The translations under genes were made by a program, and so were the position numbers. Positions 63,458 through 64,000 of a stretch of DNA of 64,000 bases are shown piece by piece. Each line of letters starts with the position of its first letter. Positions within the stretch are counted from its first letter, which is position 1. Source of the DNA: JBBDMX01 sp040878035 (GTDB taxonomy: Bacteria > Planctomycetota > Phycisphaerae > Phycisphaerales > Phycisphaeraceae); the NCBI GenBank assembly GCA_040878035.1, contig JBBDMX010000094.1, positions 3,472 through 67,471 of the forward strand, read 5' to 3'. The notes beneath the pieces are model-generated. The model was given only the letters and a program-made list of their open reading frames with translations. It was not told the origin of the DNA and made no database searches.

Positions 63458-64000
63458 GGCGCGGCTTGCCGGTTCACCACGATCTCGTCCACGAACAGCC
63501 AGCCGGCCCTACAGGGGGCCACAACGCGGACATATCGGCCCTTGACTTCCTTGAGATGCGCCGACAGCGTCGCGGTCAACTCACCCTGGTTGCTGGGCGG
63601 ATGCGTCACCTGGGCGACCTTGCGGAACGACTTGCCGTCGTCAGAGGCAAAGACTTCCATGCTCTGCGGAATGCGGATGCGGTTGTAGACATGCTGCGTG
63701 AACGTCGCGCCGACCTGATGCAGATCGATGACGCTGCCCAAGTCAATCGTGGCGTTCAGGTCTTTGTCAAAGCCCAGCCATTCAGGGGTCTGCCAGTCGG
63801 GCATGTTGCACTGGTACCCGTCAGTGAGGAACGACGCCGGCCCAGGTGTGGCGTAAGTAAACAACGCTTCCTTCCTTACGGGCGGGTTGGCGAGCGTCAC
63901 CGACTTCCCCAGGGCGGCATGACGCACCGTCGGCGCCGGCAGCGACGCATTGACCGCCACCTCGGCCAGAAACACCCACTCGCTGTCGCGCTGCGTGCGC
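63454..64000 (-). CDS. Discoidin-like C-terminal domain, partial
   Basis: The C-terminal 181 residues of a larger protein that continues past the window edge. The visible part has FLAEVAVNA, TIDLGSVIDLHQVGATFTQHVYNRIRIPQSMEVFASDDGKSFRKVA and KGRYVRVVAPCRAG, typical of a galactose-binding/F5/8-type fold. In Planctomycetes such domains often end beta-hexosaminidases or other glycosidases. The stop codon overlaps the start of the isochorismatase-GH29 gene by 4 bp, so these are co-translated. The catalytic part is not in the window. Confidence 0.7.
   Translation of the reverse strand, partial: RTQRDSEWVFLAEVAVNASLPAPTVRHAALGKSVTLANPPVRKEALFTYATPGPASFLTDGYQCNMPDWQTPEWLGFDKDLNATIDLGSVIDLHQVGATFTQHVYNRIRIPQSMEVFASDDGKSFRKVAQVTHPPSNQGELTATLSAHLKEVKGRYVRVVAPCRAGWLFVDEIVVNRQAAP

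Overview
The window is a high-G+C chromosomal segment from a member of the Planctomycetota, most likely class Phycisphaerae. This is inferred from PEP-CTERM proteins ending in arginine-rich tails, DUF1559-like prepilin-type proteins, FG-GAP/VCBS proteins, a complete Alternative Complex III operon, ExbB/ExbD clusters carrying von Willebrand A (vWA) proteins, and many dispersed palindromic repeats between genes. No rRNA, canonical tRNA, CRISPR array or intact insertion sequence is visible.

Region 1 (1-10538, minus strand) is a respiratory operon read from actA down to ctaD: ActABCDEF, a small conserved membrane protein, an SCO copper chaperone, and cytochrome c oxidase subunits II (with fused cytochrome c) and I. 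Most genes overlap by 4-22 bp. Together they pass electrons from quinol through ActA/ActE haems to an aa3-type oxidase. Across a 311-bp divergent region, sucA and sucB (2-oxoglutarate dehydrogenase E1 and E2) run on the plus strand. LPS heptosyltransferase and GT4 glycosyltransferase genes follow.

Region 2 (18113-26603, plus) holds seven genes: two vWA proteins, a signal-peptide repeat protein, ExbB, two ExbD and a large periplasmic TPR protein. Both vWA proteins have a TonB-like membrane anchor with an SxxxH motif. This suggests a proton-motive-force motor that drives vWA domains instead of a TonB C-terminal domain.

Region 3 (26627-38419) has three aldo/keto reductases around a thiol peroxidase, an HrpB helicase, and an RNA-repair locus. 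That locus contains a 5'-truncated Ro60-like gene (rsr), two tandem tRNA-like RNAs that fold as bacterial Y RNAs (YrlA type, with a circularly permuted tRNA body), rtcB, an AbiU2-like HEPN gene and rtcA. The two RNAs share one fold although their helices differ by compensating changes, which is the strongest new result in the window.

Region 4 (38546-44773, minus) looks like an anaerobic or dioxygenase-linked catabolic operon: PhyH dioxygenase, MDR dehydrogenase, FG-GAP protein, glycyl radical activase and a glycyl radical enzyme of unknown substrate. A decayed IS1380-like transposase end and the last part of a sugar ABC permease follow.

Region 5 (45643-64000) is a glycan-use and cell-surface region: a putative (alpha/alpha)6 glycosidase-like protein, prepilin-like proteins, three PEP-CTERM proteins, a LacI regulator, a zincin, a GH20 hexosaminidase, two GH29 fucosidases (one fused to an isochorismatase-like domain), a nitrilase-family amidase and a partial discoidin-like protein.

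Several families of dispersed palindromes occupy the intergenic spaces. In four genes (SCO, actE, hrpB, sucA) copies lie inside the reading frame without breaking it.
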